The notes under the pieces were generated by a model that made no database searches, was not told the origin of the DNA, and saw only the letters and a list, made by a program, of their open reading frames with translations. Both the position numbers and the translations under genes were made by a program. 64,000 nt of DNA from Thermoplasmata archaeon (GTDB taxonomy: Archaea; Thermoplasmatota; Thermoplasmata; Halarchaeoplasmatales; Halarchaeoplasmataceae), in contig PWHR01000041.1 of the NCBI GenBank assembly GCA_003554965.1, forward strand, positions 1 to 64,000. The letters run 5' to 3'. Positions 24,325 through 33,297 of the stretch are shown here, one piece after another (position 1 is the first letter of the stretch; every line of letters starts with the position of its first letter).

Positions 24325-25275
24325 TCATTCTTTCTCTTCTGTATTAGTAGAGGTTAGACCTTTTTTAGTGGATTTTAGAACGTAAGGTGTACCTCCTTTT
24401 TTTTCTATCACTTCGGCGACCTTGTTAGGTTCATCTGTCAAGGCTATCATCGATCCTCCTCCTCCTGCTCCTGTGAGTTTTGCTCCGTATGAGTGGCGTC
24501 TAGCCCCTTTTATCAGTTTTTCTAAACTAGGATGGCTCACACCCAAGATAGATAATAATCGATGATTCTTATTCATCAGTCTTCCTACTCCCTCTAGATC
24601 TTCTTCTTCGAGTAGTACGCAACCATCTCTCACTATCTCTCCAATCTCCTGGATTATCTCTCTTGCAAAATTACTTTTCCTATAGAACTTCTTCACTTTC
24701 TCAACTAATGGACCTGTAGAGGAATGGACACCTGTGTCACCTATAACAAAATCCATATCAGGTATATCTCTGTGGTGGATATTCCAACTCTTTTCGTCTT
24801 TTTTGATCTCCCATAAGAAATCTTTTTCTTTTTTTTCAGAAACCATTATCGCGTTTCCGTGAGTTGAAGTCGATGTATCGATCGGGCTTGCGTTCCCTTG
24901 AACCTCGAATTCCACGTTGAATGCATCCTTAGCTATCATCTCTTCAGTAGATCCCTTTTCTAAAAATTTCCTAAGAGCACCAATGGTTGCAACGCTTACT
25001 GCAGCCGAAGAACCCATCCCGGCTCCACTAGGAATATCACTTTCTGTACTTATTTTTAACTTATTATCTACTTCCAATATATTCAAACACTGTAGAATAT
25101 AACTATGGTATTCCTCTCTGATTGGATGACCATTAACTGTGGTTCTAGAACTCGATACCGATATCTCACAGCCGCACCTTTTATCTACAGCCATAGCTAA
25201 AGCTGGCTCACCATATACTACGGCGTGTTCGCCGAATAATATTACTTTTCCTGGAGCAGATGATTTCGAAATCAC
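24325..25275 (-). CDS. mvk: Mevalonate kinase
   Basis: The 316-residue GHMP kinase phosphorylates mevalonate at C5 in the pathway to archaeal isoprenoid lipids. It has the N-terminal APGKVILFGEHAVVYG, the ATP-binding glycine motif PSGAGMGSSAA (82-92), the catalytic segment SPIDTSTSTHG and the C-terminal KLTGAGGGGSMIAL. It looks like the classical enzyme, whereas Thermoplasmatales use mevalonate-3-kinase, so the host is probably not a member of that order if the assignment holds. The start is GTG. The last residues (STNTEEKE) form a loose acidic tail. Confidence 0.93.
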   Translation of the reverse strand: MISKSSAPGKVILFGEHAVVYGEPALAMAVDKRCGCEISVSSSRTTVNGHPIREEYHSYILQCLNILEVDNKLKISTESDIPSGAGMGSSAAVSVATIGALRKFLEKGSTEEMIAKDAFNVEFEVQGNASPIDTSTSTHGNAIMVSEKKEKDFLWEIKKDEKSWNIHHRDIPDMDFVIGDTGVHSSTGPLVEKVKKFYRKSNFAREIIQEIGEIVRDGCVLLEEEDLEGVGRLMNKNHRLLSILGVSHPSLEKLIKGARRHSYGAKLTGAGGGGSMIALTDEPNKVAEVIEKKGGTPYVLKSTKKGLTSTNTEEKE

Positions 25276-25482
25276 TATCCTTCAAGAATAGAATTCATAC
25301 TTATAGATTTGTGATGTTTTCTTAATATATCAGGTATCCTATACCTATAGTTTAATAAAGGTTTAATCTAAATCGCTCTATTCACTTCCTATATGCTGAT
25401 CATTTTCCAACTCCATCAATAAAGTTTATATAACATACCAAACTAGAAGCAACTGAAATACCAATAACAATGAGGTGGATAT

Positions 25483-25650
25483 ATGGAGGAAACCTTAGTA
25501 TCTATCGAGATAGTCAAAAACAACGGAGCCTATGTCGCAAAGATCCAAAGTGGATTAGGGAGATATGTCGAATACGAAAATGACGATTTTGAAAATCTCC
25601 TTCAACAGGTATATGAAGATATCCAAGAAGAACTGGGACCAACATTTTAG
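25483..25650 (+). CDS. Small acidic protein of unknown function
   Basis: A 55-residue protein (MEETLVSIEIVKNNGAYVAKIQSG...NLLQQVYEDIQEELGPTF) with a predicted beta-beta-alpha arrangement. That shape resembles a minimal HicB-like or double-stranded-RNA-binding-like fold, but I cannot assign it. A clear SD (GAGGTG, 25473-25478) precedes the ATG, and a TATA box (AAGTTTATATAAC near 25418-25430) lies upstream with a leader of about 30-35 bases. It is followed on the same strand by the RAM-domain gene after 53 bases, so the two may be co-transcribed. Confidence 0.65.
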   Translation: MEETLVSIEIVKNNGAYVAKIQSGLGRYVEYENDDFENLLQQVYEDIQEELGPTF

Positions 25651-25703
25651 ATAGATAGGTTCCGAAGAAATAATCATTTTAAGATAGTGATAGAGGTAAT
25701 AAT

Positions 25704-26039
25704 ATGGCAAGTATCGAAAATAAAGATTATGAAGAAGTGATATCCACTTATTATGAGGGCAGAGGAGTGAGTTCATTGATCTCGCTCGAGATCGATCCTC
25801 AGGAATCGGATAGTGTGGCAAAAGAATTGGCCGATTATCATAACGTAGAGGACGTTCTATTGGTCACTGGTGATGTCGACATGATCGTGAAAGCACGATT
25901 CAAAAACTATGATCATATGAAGTCATTCCTCACGGAAGAGGCCTCTAGCTTGAAAGGAGTGGAAAACGTCAGTTCTATGATGATAGTCACCACTTACAAA
26001 GAAAGGGGCAAAATGATAGAAGTGGATGAAGAAGAGTAA
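25704..26039 (+). CDS. Stand-alone RAM-domain (Lrp/AsnC ligand-binding) protein
   Basis: The 111-residue protein consists of an Lrp/AsnC-type effector domain (VSSLISLEIDPQESDSVAKELADYHNVEDVLLVTGDVDMIVKARFKNYDHMKSFLTEEASSLKGVENVSSMMIVTTYKE). It has a short unrelated N-terminal extension and no helix-turn-helix. Such proteins form dimers or octamers that bind amino acids and can act as small-molecule sensors or associate with full-length Lrp regulators. It converges with dph2, leaving 7 bases between stops. Its target is unknown. Confidence 0.88.
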   Translation: MASIENKDYEEVISTYYEGRGVSSLISLEIDPQESDSVAKELADYHNVEDVLLVTGDVDMIVKARFKNYDHMKSFLTEEASSLKGVENVSSMMIVTTYKERGKMIEVDEEE

Positions 26040-26046
26040 GTTCCCT

Positions 26047-27027
26047 TCAACTTATCTCGTCCATCTTCCATCTTTCTTTTTTCTTCATACCTATCTTAAA
26101 TTCAGCAGGTGTGATTATCGTAGTTCTAAAATTGTTGTAATCATCTAGAGCGATCCTTGGACATGCGGTGCAGACAGCGCAATCCCACCTGAACTGATCC
26201 ACCGCTTCAGGATTTATATCATCGAATATGAAAGTCATCATTTTTTTGGTAGAATCTTCACCGAGTGATTTAAGATCTTCAATGATTTTTTCTCTATCTT
26301 GACCTGGTTTCCTTGACCTGATCAGCATCACTGTATCTGCCTCTCTCAACTTCGCGATCGCACCGAACCTCTGCCTTAAGAAATCTTCACGCTCCTTTTT
26401 CCCGATGCGTTCATGATCACGAGTGATCGGGTTGTACATGAATATGTCCTGATCTAGGGAAAATGACAGACCAAGTGGATGGAATCTCCCGGTTCCTATG
26501 TAAACATGGTGGTCTGCATCTTCGACCTTTGCTGAATAATTGCATCCTAAAACCTGTCCGGAATATTTTACCCTTTCATCGCCTTCTGAAATTATAGGAG
26601 TGGCTCCCTTTTTCTCTACATCTTTTGCTGCCTTCTCGAGTTGATGCACGTGCTGTACTGGGGCGTAAAGACCTACTTTTCCTTCCAACTTGTTCAGTAT
26701 TTTATCTGGTAGATCATTCCACCTGATACATCGACCCTCCATATAAATCAAAGGATAATCCGTTTTAAGGTTAGGTATCTCGGCATGTCCTACATGGATG
26801 AGCGCATCAAAGTTCTCTATATCTTGAGGTAGGTCACAGGCGCCATAGCTAGAACCTCCCCAGATCACAACTTCACGATCGAAGAGATCAGCGAATTGAT
26901 CCGCTTTGTATTTGAAACCGTCAGGAAGCTGAAGGAGGACTCGGTCAGCATCTAATCTCTCTAGACTTTCTTTTACCCCTTCGATATCGAACTTATAGCT
27001 CCCTATAGATATACCATTCATTTCCAT
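26047..27027 (-). CDS. dph2: 2-(3-amino-3-carboxypropyl)histidine synthase (diphthamide, first step)
   Basis: A 326-residue enzyme that uses SAM and a [4Fe-4S] cluster in a non-canonical radical reaction to transfer aminocarboxypropyl to the diphthamide histidine of EF2. The three cluster cysteines, spread over the three domains as in archaeal Dph2, are visible as C64 (SSYGACDLP), C162 (VLGCNYS) and one of C283/C286/C289 (CAVCTACPRIALDDY). The start overlaps the end of the decarboxylase gene by 10 bases, so the two are co-translated. Confidence 0.95.
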   Translation of the reverse strand: MEMNGISIGSYKFDIEGVKESLERLDADRVLLQLPDGFKYKADQFADLFDREVVIWGGSSYGACDLPQDIENFDALIHVGHAEIPNLKTDYPLIYMEGRCIRWNDLPDKILNKLEGKVGLYAPVQHVHQLEKAAKDVEKKGATPIISEGDERVKYSGQVLGCNYSAKVEDADHHVYIGTGRFHPLGLSFSLDQDIFMYNPITRDHERIGKKEREDFLRQRFGAIAKLREADTVMLIRSRKPGQDREKIIEDLKSLGEDSTKKMMTFIFDDINPEAVDQFRWDCAVCTACPRIALDDYNNFRTTIITPAEFKIGMKKKERWKMDEIS

Positions 27028-28148
27028 TTACTCAACTCCTCCACTACTCTATCTATATTTTCCCTCCTCACATGAGGCATGATCACGAACCGAAGTCCGG
27101 TCGGTTTCACAGTTCTAGAGATGTTCCAGTCTCTCTCTTCCATCTCACCGATGATCTTCAATGGTTCATCATGCTCGAAAGAGGCGATGTTTAGTGTAGG
27201 CTCTACTATCGGTTCAAACCCTATCTCTTTCATCTTCGAAACGGTGTAATAAGTATTCTCCATACACCGCGAAACGATATCTCTATATCCTTCTTTTCCA
27301 AGATGATTCAAAGTGGTCCAAAAGGCAGGTATAGAAGCGCTCGCCCGTGTACCCCTGAGACTTTTCTGTCCATCTCCAGTAAGATAAGGAGAGTCTATGG
27401 TCAAACCTTCATCCTCTCTAGAATAGAACAGCCCCAAGGGAACAGGTGATATACCCATCTTATGAGGATCTAATATGATTGAGTCTACTCCTTCAATCTG
27501 AAAATCTAAATCAGGCAATTGAGCATATCTGTCTCTTAAGAACGGGATTACGAATCCCCCAAAAGCAGCGTCTACATGGAAATGGACATCGTCTGTCAAA
27601 GGAGCGATCTTTTCTATCGGGTCTACAGCCCCGTGTTCTGTCGTGCCTGCTATCGATACCACGGCTGCCGTGTCTTCATCGATCTTCTTTTCTAGAACAT
27701 CAACATCGACGGTCTGATCCTCTCTCAAAGGAATGTATTCCGGTTTCATATCAAGCAGCGAACACGCCTTTTCGAAGGAAAAATGAGCGCTCTCAGGAAG
27801 GATTACTTTTCTTTTTCCCGTCTTTTCTCGTGCTCTCCAAAGCGCTATGATATTACCCTCAGTTCCGCCTCCCAGTGACAAGGATTCGGCATCATCAGCA
27901 TGGATCAGTGAACCGACGGCATCATGTACTTCTTTTTCGAGCTCCGCCGTACCTCTATAAAGACCTGGATTGCCCAAGTTAGTTTCTATGAAGCGGGAGT
28001 AAATCTCTTTACTTATCCGCAGGGGCTCGGTACACATCGAACCGAATATCCTTCCCGAAGAGAACTTCATATCTCTATTTTCAGCTTTGGATATCTTTTC
28101 CATCAATTCATCAGGATCTTTTCCTTCCTCAGGAAAATCTTCTGCCAA
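27018..28148 (-). CDS. mfnA: L-tyrosine/L-aspartate decarboxylase (MfnA family)
   Basis: A group II PLP decarboxylase of 376 residues. Family markers: SSGRIFGSMCTEPL, NLGNPGLYRGTAELEKE, LSLGGGTEGNIIALWRARE, HVDAAFGGF, and the PLP lysine in DPHKMG. In methanogens MfnA makes tyramine for methanofuran; in other archaea the homologue makes beta-alanine from aspartate for CoA. Which applies here cannot be told from sequence, but the C1-carrier genes at 39-43 kb make either conceivable. No ATG fits the family N-terminus; a TTG at 28148 with GAGGGG six bases upstream is preferred over TTG at 28166. Confidence 0.9.
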   Translation of the reverse strand: MAEDFPEEGKDPDELMEKISKAENRDMKFSSGRIFGSMCTEPLRISKEIYSRFIETNLGNPGLYRGTAELEKEVHDAVGSLIHADDAESLSLGGGTEGNIIALWRAREKTGKRKVILPESAHFSFEKACSLLDMKPEYIPLREDQTVDVDVLEKKIDEDTAAVVSIAGTTEHGAVDPIEKIAPLTDDVHFHVDAAFGGFVIPFLRDRYAQLPDLDFQIEGVDSIILDPHKMGISPVPLGLFYSREDEGLTIDSPYLTGDGQKSLRGTRASASIPAFWTTLNHLGKEGYRDIVSRCMENTYYTVSKMKEIGFEPIVEPTLNIASFEHDEPLKIIGEMEERDWNISRTVKPTGLRFVIMPHVRRENIDRVVEELSKWK

Positions 28149-28216
28149 ATTATACCCCTCTTGCAAGCTTAATCATGTCGTGGCCTGTGACTGCACTACC
28201 ACAGCTATAATCCTTT

Positions 28217-28543
28217 CTATCTTAGATTGTTATCGATCCAATCGAGATACTCTTCGCTACCGAGTTCAACAGATAGAGCTATTATCTCTGGATTCTCGTA
28301 AGGATGCCTCTCTTTTATAAATGCTTCAAGTTCTTCGTAATGGTCCTTCCTGCTCTTGATCAAACAGAGCCATTCCTCGGATCTCTCCACATTACCTTTC
28401 CATTTATAGGTGCTTTCAATAGGACCGTTTACCTGAACACATGCGGCCAAATCTTCTTTGACTAAACACTCCGCTAGAGTATCTGCCTTATCTTTTTCGT
28501 CGATCGTAACCATGACCTGTATGTGCTCTCTAGTTTTTTTCAT
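28217..28543 (-). CDS. cutA: CutA1-like protein
   Basis: The 108-residue protein belongs to the CutA1 family: VMVTIDEKDKADTLAECLVKEDLAACVQV, then YKWKGNVERSEEWLCLIKSRKDHYEELEAFIKERHPYENPEIIAL, then YLDWI. It forms very stable trimers with a ferredoxin-like fold. It was named for copper tolerance in E. coli, but its general function is unsettled. The SD GAGGTGA overlaps an upstream in-frame GTG, so ATG at 28543 is preferred. It follows the HEAT protein gene by about 25 bases on the same strand. Confidence 0.93.
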   Translation of the reverse strand: MKKTREHIQVMVTIDEKDKADTLAECLVKEDLAACVQVNGPIESTYKWKGNVERSEEWLCLIKSRKDHYEELEAFIKERHPYENPEIIALSVELGSEEYLDWIDNNLR

Positions 28544-28568
28544 TCCTATCACCTCTATAGATGATCTT

Positions 28569-29981
28569 TCAAAGCTTCAAAAAGTTTTTCGCACGCTTTA
28601 ATTCATCCTTCACGTCTTCGTCCGCTTCGACTTCGATCCTCCTCAACAACTGATTCTCGAATTCTTCTATTTCAAATTTCCCTTTCAGATCGAAGAGCAT
28701 CTCTTTCAAACTCTTCACCGCCTCGACCCTTACCCACTTATCATTGTCTTCGATGGATGAAGAGAGCTTTTTCAGGACTCTCTCCGCTTTACCTTTACTG
28801 AGATCCTCGGCATCTATCCCTCTGACAGCCTCAGCAGCTTTTTGTCTCACTTTCCATCGCTCATCATCGATCATCTCCAGCAGTGTATCCACTTGGGAAT
28901 AGAAGCCCGCTTTTCCTAGAGCGAAGGCTCCGAAGAACTTCATTTCACCCCCTAATGTTTCTATATCCTTTTTCAAGTCCTTTAGCCGCTTATTGGATAG
29001 GTTAGATAGAGAATCCGAGATAGACCAGAGCACTCTAGGATTCTGCTCGGAACGTAGCGCTTCCAACAGTATCTTTCCTGATCTTTTACTGTCCAACCTC
29101 TCAACTGCCTCGGCTGCGGCTGTTCTCGTTTCAGCGTTCTCAGATTCTAACTTCTCTTTCAAGGTGCTCAATATCTCCTCACTTTCCTTTCCAACCTTTC
29201 CTAAACTCCTAAGAGCAGCTTGGACAACATAACTCCTCTCATCTTCCACTGCAAAAATAAGATCGTCGACGGCTTCTTCGACTTTTCTTTCACCGAGTAG
29301 TCGAGCTGCGTCCTCTCTGACTCTCCAACTATCATCCTTCAGGGCATCAATTAGCTTTTTATCCGCTTTTTCACCCTCTATCTTTCCAAGACCGTTGATC
29401 GCTATCTCCCTTACTTCTCTCTCGCTGTTTTCGTAGACTTCCGAAAGGACATCAACCGCTTCCTCTCCGTCGATCCTGCCTACAGCTCTGACAGCTTCCT
29501 CTTTGAATTCGGTCTTGTCAATAAAATCTTTCAGTTTGAAGATAATCTCTTTGCTCTTTGTCTCCTCTCCTATCTTACCTAATGCCTCTATGCTTTTTCT
29601 CTTAACTTCTACTTCATCGTCCTTCAAAAGGGAAAACAAGTCATCGATGAATTCTTTCTCGCTGTACTCACCCATCGCTATAGCGACATCGTGTCTGACC
29701 TCCCAATTTTGATCCTCTACTGCCTCTTTCAGAGCTTTTTTACCCACCTCGCTCCTTAGATGACCCAAAGCGAGTGCAGCATTACCTCTGACTGTAGGAT
29801 GTTCGTCTTTCTTCAGCCTTTCGACCAAAGCTGGAGGAACATCGTCTCTTTCTATCTCTTCTTGGATCATACCGATGGCTTTAGCGGCATCGGCCCTCCT
29901 CCTCACGTCACCTTCTTGAAGGATCCTCAGCAGACCATCTAGATCTGACTTTTCCTTCAGTTCCTCTATATCCTCTAACAT
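28569..29981 (-). CDS. HEAT-repeat protein coupled to gatE
   Basis: About 470 residues made almost entirely of helical HEAT (PBS-lyase-type) repeats of roughly 31 residues: VRGNAALALGHLRSE, WEVRHDVAIAMGEY, VKRKSIEALGKIGEE, WRVREDAARLLGERKV, WKVRQKAAEAVRGI, WVRVEAVKSLKEML. It is a curved scaffold with no catalytic motif, probably a binding platform. The gene follows gatE without a gap: a TTG start would overlap the gatE stop, and an ATG lies three codons later. The arrangement hints that its partner may be the GatDE amidotransferase or its tRNA substrate; that is inference from position only. Confidence 0.88.
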   Translation of the reverse strand: MLEDIEELKEKSDLDGLLRILQEGDVRRRADAAKAIGMIQEEIERDDVPPALVERLKKDEHPTVRGNAALALGHLRSEVGKKALKEAVEDQNWEVRHDVAIAMGEYSEKEFIDDLFSLLKDDEVEVKRKSIEALGKIGEETKSKEIIFKLKDFIDKTEFKEEAVRAVGRIDGEEAVDVLSEVYENSEREVREIAINGLGKIEGEKADKKLIDALKDDSWRVREDAARLLGERKVEEAVDDLIFAVEDERSYVVQAALRSLGKVGKESEEILSTLKEKLESENAETRTAAAEAVERLDSKRSGKILLEALRSEQNPRVLWSISDSLSNLSNKRLKDLKKDIETLGGEMKFFGAFALGKAGFYSQVDTLLEMIDDERWKVRQKAAEAVRGIDAEDLSKGKAERVLKKLSSSIEDNDKWVRVEAVKSLKEMLFDLKGKFEIEEFENQLLRRIEVEADEDVKDELKRAKNFLKL

Positions 29982-29986
29982 ATCTA

Positions 29987-31861
29987 TCAAATTCTCTTTT
30001 GTATCTCTTCTCTTAATATCTCGCTTATCTTCTCTCCATCAGCTTTTCCCTTCAATTCTTTCATCAAGACACCCATGAGAGGACCTACTGCACCCATCTC
30101 TCTTTCCTCGACAAAATCTTGTCTTTCATCGACGATTTTGATCACTTTTTCCCTTATATCTTCTTCACTGACTGTCTCAAGCCCAGAAGCTTTCACCGCT
30201 TCCTCAACGCTCTTACCCTGTGCCACTTCCTTAAGTAGGTCAGGAATCCCTTCTTTGGCAAAATCACCGTCTTCGAACCTCTTGAATATCTCTAGTAGGG
30301 ATTTCTCTCCTATTTTTTCGACCTCGTGACCTTCCTTTTCCAAGTCAGGGTACGTGTGAAGGAACGTGTTCGCAACCACGGATGGAGAACCGTACTTTTC
30401 GACTATATTTTCAAATAAGTCGTCATAGGCTTTTTTGAACAACTGCTCACTCTGCTGTTCATTCAAACCGAATTCTTCCTGATACCTTTCTATCTTTTTA
30501 GAAGGTCTTTCAGGCAGTTCTTCCTTCAATCTTTCTATTTTCTTTTCATCTACCGGTTTAGGTGGTATATCGGTTTCAGGATACATCCTAGCTTTCCCGG
30601 ACAACGGACGAAGGAAGACTGAAGTACCGTCGGGTTTAGCCTGCCTTGTCTCTTCAGGTACGCCCTTTAAAGCCTTCTCTGCCCTTTCGATGACTCTTTG
30701 TAGAGCCTCCTCAGCCCTTTTCTCAGACTCGGTCACTAGAGCAAAAGCGTCCTGCTCTTCGATATCTAGCTTATCTTCGACCCCCTTGATCTCTTTCTCG
30801 GTTATACCGAATTTGGGAAGCTCGTCGCTGTGGAATATTCCCTGTACTCCCGTCTTCTTAGCATACTCAGCCATCTCCGGACCCAATAGCGGTTCACCAT
30901 CTTCGCCTCTCAATTCACCGTTGAAACCCTGAAGTTTTATGGCGAAAACTCCGTTCCCTTCAGAAAGGCTTCCCTGGATTATGCCGCTTTCGCAGTCTTC
31001 GAATTGTTTTGTTACGTCATATACCTCTTTATCGACTCTAGCACCTCTCTCTTTAAGCGTCTCTTTGATCTCAAGGAGTTTTAATTGTCTATCGACTTCT
31101 TTTTCCACGTACTCCGGCAGCATATCTAGCTCCTGAACCCCTTTCATCTCGATCCTTGATCCTTCTTCTATGGAGACGTTCAAGTCCTCTCTTATGGTGC
31201 CGATACCGCGCTTCACTTTTTTCGTGCTGCGGAAAAGAGATCCTATCTTCTGTGCAACTTCTTTAGCTTCTTCCGGTTCGTTTATATCGGGATCGGTGGC
31301 TATCTCTACCAAGGGAATACCCAAACGATCCAATCGGAAAACTTTTTCTCCGTCTTTTTCCTCTAAACTTCTCGCTGCGTCCTCTTCAAGGCACATCGTC
31401 GGTATACCTATCTCTTTCCCGTCGACTTTCAAAGTGCCGTCAAGAGCTATCAGGCCTGTTCTCTGGAATCCAGTGGTGTTCGATCCGTCTATCACTATCT
31501 TACGCATGAACTGTATCTCATCCACGATATCTGCATCCATAAATAGAGCCATGGTAAGACCGACATCCAAAGCCTCTTCGTCGGGTCCGTAAGGAGGTTC
31601 CTCGTCGAGTTCAACCAGACAGCTCGACTCTTCAGGCGCTTGATATCTGAATTTCAAACCTTTCTGAGCTTCCATCAATGCAGCCTCGTCCACCTCTCCT
31701 AGTTCACTTCTGGTTGGTCTTAGATCACGGAGGACCTCTACGCCTTCCTTTTCCACCATATCGGAGGGACAGGCACAAAAGAGTTTTTCAGTATCTAATT
31801 GTTGATGGATCTCAAGGCCTACTTTAAGGCCCAGTTCGTCGTAATCTCTACTTTCACTCAT
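29987..31861 (-). CDS. gatE: Glutamyl-tRNA(Gln) amidotransferase subunit E
   Basis: The 624-residue protein is the archaea-specific GatB-like kinase/transferase subunit that converts Glu-tRNA(Gln) to Gln-tRNA(Gln) using ammonia from GatD. Visible: LGLKVGLEIHQQLDTEKLFCACPS, the insert with LDEEPPYGPDEEALDVGL, IVIDGSNTTGFQRTGLIALDGTL, an AspRS-like insertion, and the C-terminal YqeY/tail domain (EREMGAVGPLMGVLMKELKGKADG). Four bases separate it from gatD. Its presence implies no archaeal-type glutaminyl-tRNA synthetase is needed. Confidence 0.97.
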   Translation of the reverse strand: MSESRDYDELGLKVGLEIHQQLDTEKLFCACPSDMVEKEGVEVLRDLRPTRSELGEVDEAALMEAQKGLKFRYQAPEESSCLVELDEEPPYGPDEEALDVGLTMALFMDADIVDEIQFMRKIVIDGSNTTGFQRTGLIALDGTLKVDGKEIGIPTMCLEEDAARSLEEKDGEKVFRLDRLGIPLVEIATDPDINEPEEAKEVAQKIGSLFRSTKKVKRGIGTIREDLNVSIEEGSRIEMKGVQELDMLPEYVEKEVDRQLKLLEIKETLKERGARVDKEVYDVTKQFEDCESGIIQGSLSEGNGVFAIKLQGFNGELRGEDGEPLLGPEMAEYAKKTGVQGIFHSDELPKFGITEKEIKGVEDKLDIEEQDAFALVTESEKRAEEALQRVIERAEKALKGVPEETRQAKPDGTSVFLRPLSGKARMYPETDIPPKPVDEKKIERLKEELPERPSKKIERYQEEFGLNEQQSEQLFKKAYDDLFENIVEKYGSPSVVANTFLHTYPDLEKEGHEVEKIGEKSLLEIFKRFEDGDFAKEGIPDLLKEVAQGKSVEEAVKASGLETVSEEDIREKVIKIVDERQDFVEEREMGAVGPLMGVLMKELKGKADGEKISEILREEIQKRI

Positions 31862-31865
31862 ATTA

Positions 31866-33137
31866 TCACCTTACCCTCCTGCGGCTGAATTCTCCTACCA
31901 CATCTTCTTTCATCACTTCCTCCGTATCTTCTTCTAAAGTTAAAGCCCACATCAACTTGACAAGCGCTGTCTCCGGAAGCATATCTCCCGCAAAGATGAC
32001 CCCTGCTTCTTTCAACTCTCTCCCGGCGGAGTAAACATGGCCGTTAACCGTACCGTAGATGCACTGACTGGTCATCACTACCGGTTTTCCCTGGTCTATT
32101 ATCTCCTGTAAAGCGGGGATGAGCTGTGTTTTCATGTGTCCGAGACCAGTTCCCGCTATAACCACTCCCTCACTTTTTCCCGCATGTTTTACGTCGTCTT
32201 CGGTCAGTGTCGGCGTAGCGTAAAGTAAGGATACATCTTTTTCTATACCGCCTATCCTTCTCAATTCCTCATTTTTGTCTTCGCTCTTTTCTTGATTTTT
32301 GAACTCGACCTCTCCTTTGATAGCGTCCACTTGACCGAGAGGTTCTGTGTTCACTGATTCGAAGGCGTCTCTCCTGCTGGTGTGCATCTTTCTGACTTTT
32401 GTACCGGAGTGCACGGCACAGGTTTCATCTGAAATAGAGTCGTGCATAACGACGAAGACACCAGGTCTATCGGACTTCGCGACCTCGATAGCTGAAAGTA
32501 GATTCAAGTGTGCATCGCTGGATGGGCGATCGCTTGAACGTTGTGATCCGACCAGGACGACCGGTCTGTCAACGCCTTGAAGCATGAATGAAAGAGCAGC
32601 GGCAGTATAGCCCATGGTATCCGTCCCGTGTGAAACGACCACTCCTTCTGCCCCCTCTTCAAACAACTCGATGATCCTATCCGCTATGATCACCCAATCT
32701 TCAGGTTCAAAGTTCTCGCTGAGTTTGCTGAAAAGTATTTCCACTTGAGGATCACACCTTTCGGCTATCTCCGGATTTGAATACAATAGATCTTCGGCCG
32801 TTTGGGCGGGATGGACCGCCCCAGTCTTGTACTCTACATAGCTCGCGATCGTACCTCCGGTTCCCAATATCGATATAGTGGGTTTATCTTCATCTATCTC
32901 CAATTTTTCCTCCTCTTTCTCCTTTACAGAGTCTTTTTTTTCCAGCAGCTCCACCTCCGTTTTTTCATCATATTTCACCCCGATGTTGTAGCCGCTATCG
33001 AGCTTCAAGGTGATTATATCTTCCTCGCTGAACCTGTGTGTTGGCATCAATTTCCCAACATAAGTCTGATCTTCCTTCTCTATCTTTAACCGGTCTCCCG
33101 TCTCGGCTTCATCTAACGATCTTACTCTCCGTGCCAT
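31866..33137 (-). CDS. gatD: Glutamyl-tRNA(Gln) amidotransferase subunit D
   Basis: A 423-residue protein with an N-terminal beta-barrel (DRLKIEKEDQTYVGKLMPTHRF) and an L-asparaginase-type amidase domain. The nucleophile-containing motif ILGTGGTIASYVEYKTGAV and the second threonine motif VVSHGTDTMGYTAAAL are intact. It releases ammonia from glutamine, which is channelled to GatE. It starts the gatD-gatE-HEAT operon, with a 180-base gap upstream to the divergent membrane-protein gene. Confidence 0.97.
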   Translation of the reverse strand: MARRVRSLDEAETGDRLKIEKEDQTYVGKLMPTHRFSEEDIITLKLDSGYNIGVKYDEKTEVELLEKKDSVKEKEEEKLEIDEDKPTISILGTGGTIASYVEYKTGAVHPAQTAEDLLYSNPEIAERCDPQVEILFSKLSENFEPEDWVIIADRIIELFEEGAEGVVVSHGTDTMGYTAAALSFMLQGVDRPVVLVGSQRSSDRPSSDAHLNLLSAIEVAKSDRPGVFVVMHDSISDETCAVHSGTKVRKMHTSRRDAFESVNTEPLGQVDAIKGEVEFKNQEKSEDKNEELRRIGGIEKDVSLLYATPTLTEDDVKHAGKSEGVVIAGTGLGHMKTQLIPALQEIIDQGKPVVMTSQCIYGTVNGHVYSAGRELKEAGVIFAGDMLPETALVKLMWALTLEEDTEEVMKEDVVGEFSRRRVR

Positions 33138-33297
33138 GATATCCTCTCCTACATTATCTAGTTATTAAAAATGGTTTTGTATGGAAGCCTTTTAGGTTAT
33201 TGATTTTAGAAAGGTAGTGCTCTTACTTTCCTGTAGGATCGGTTTTCTTCTAAGCCCCAAAAATATAAATAGAAATTTATAGAATAAAACGATCATC

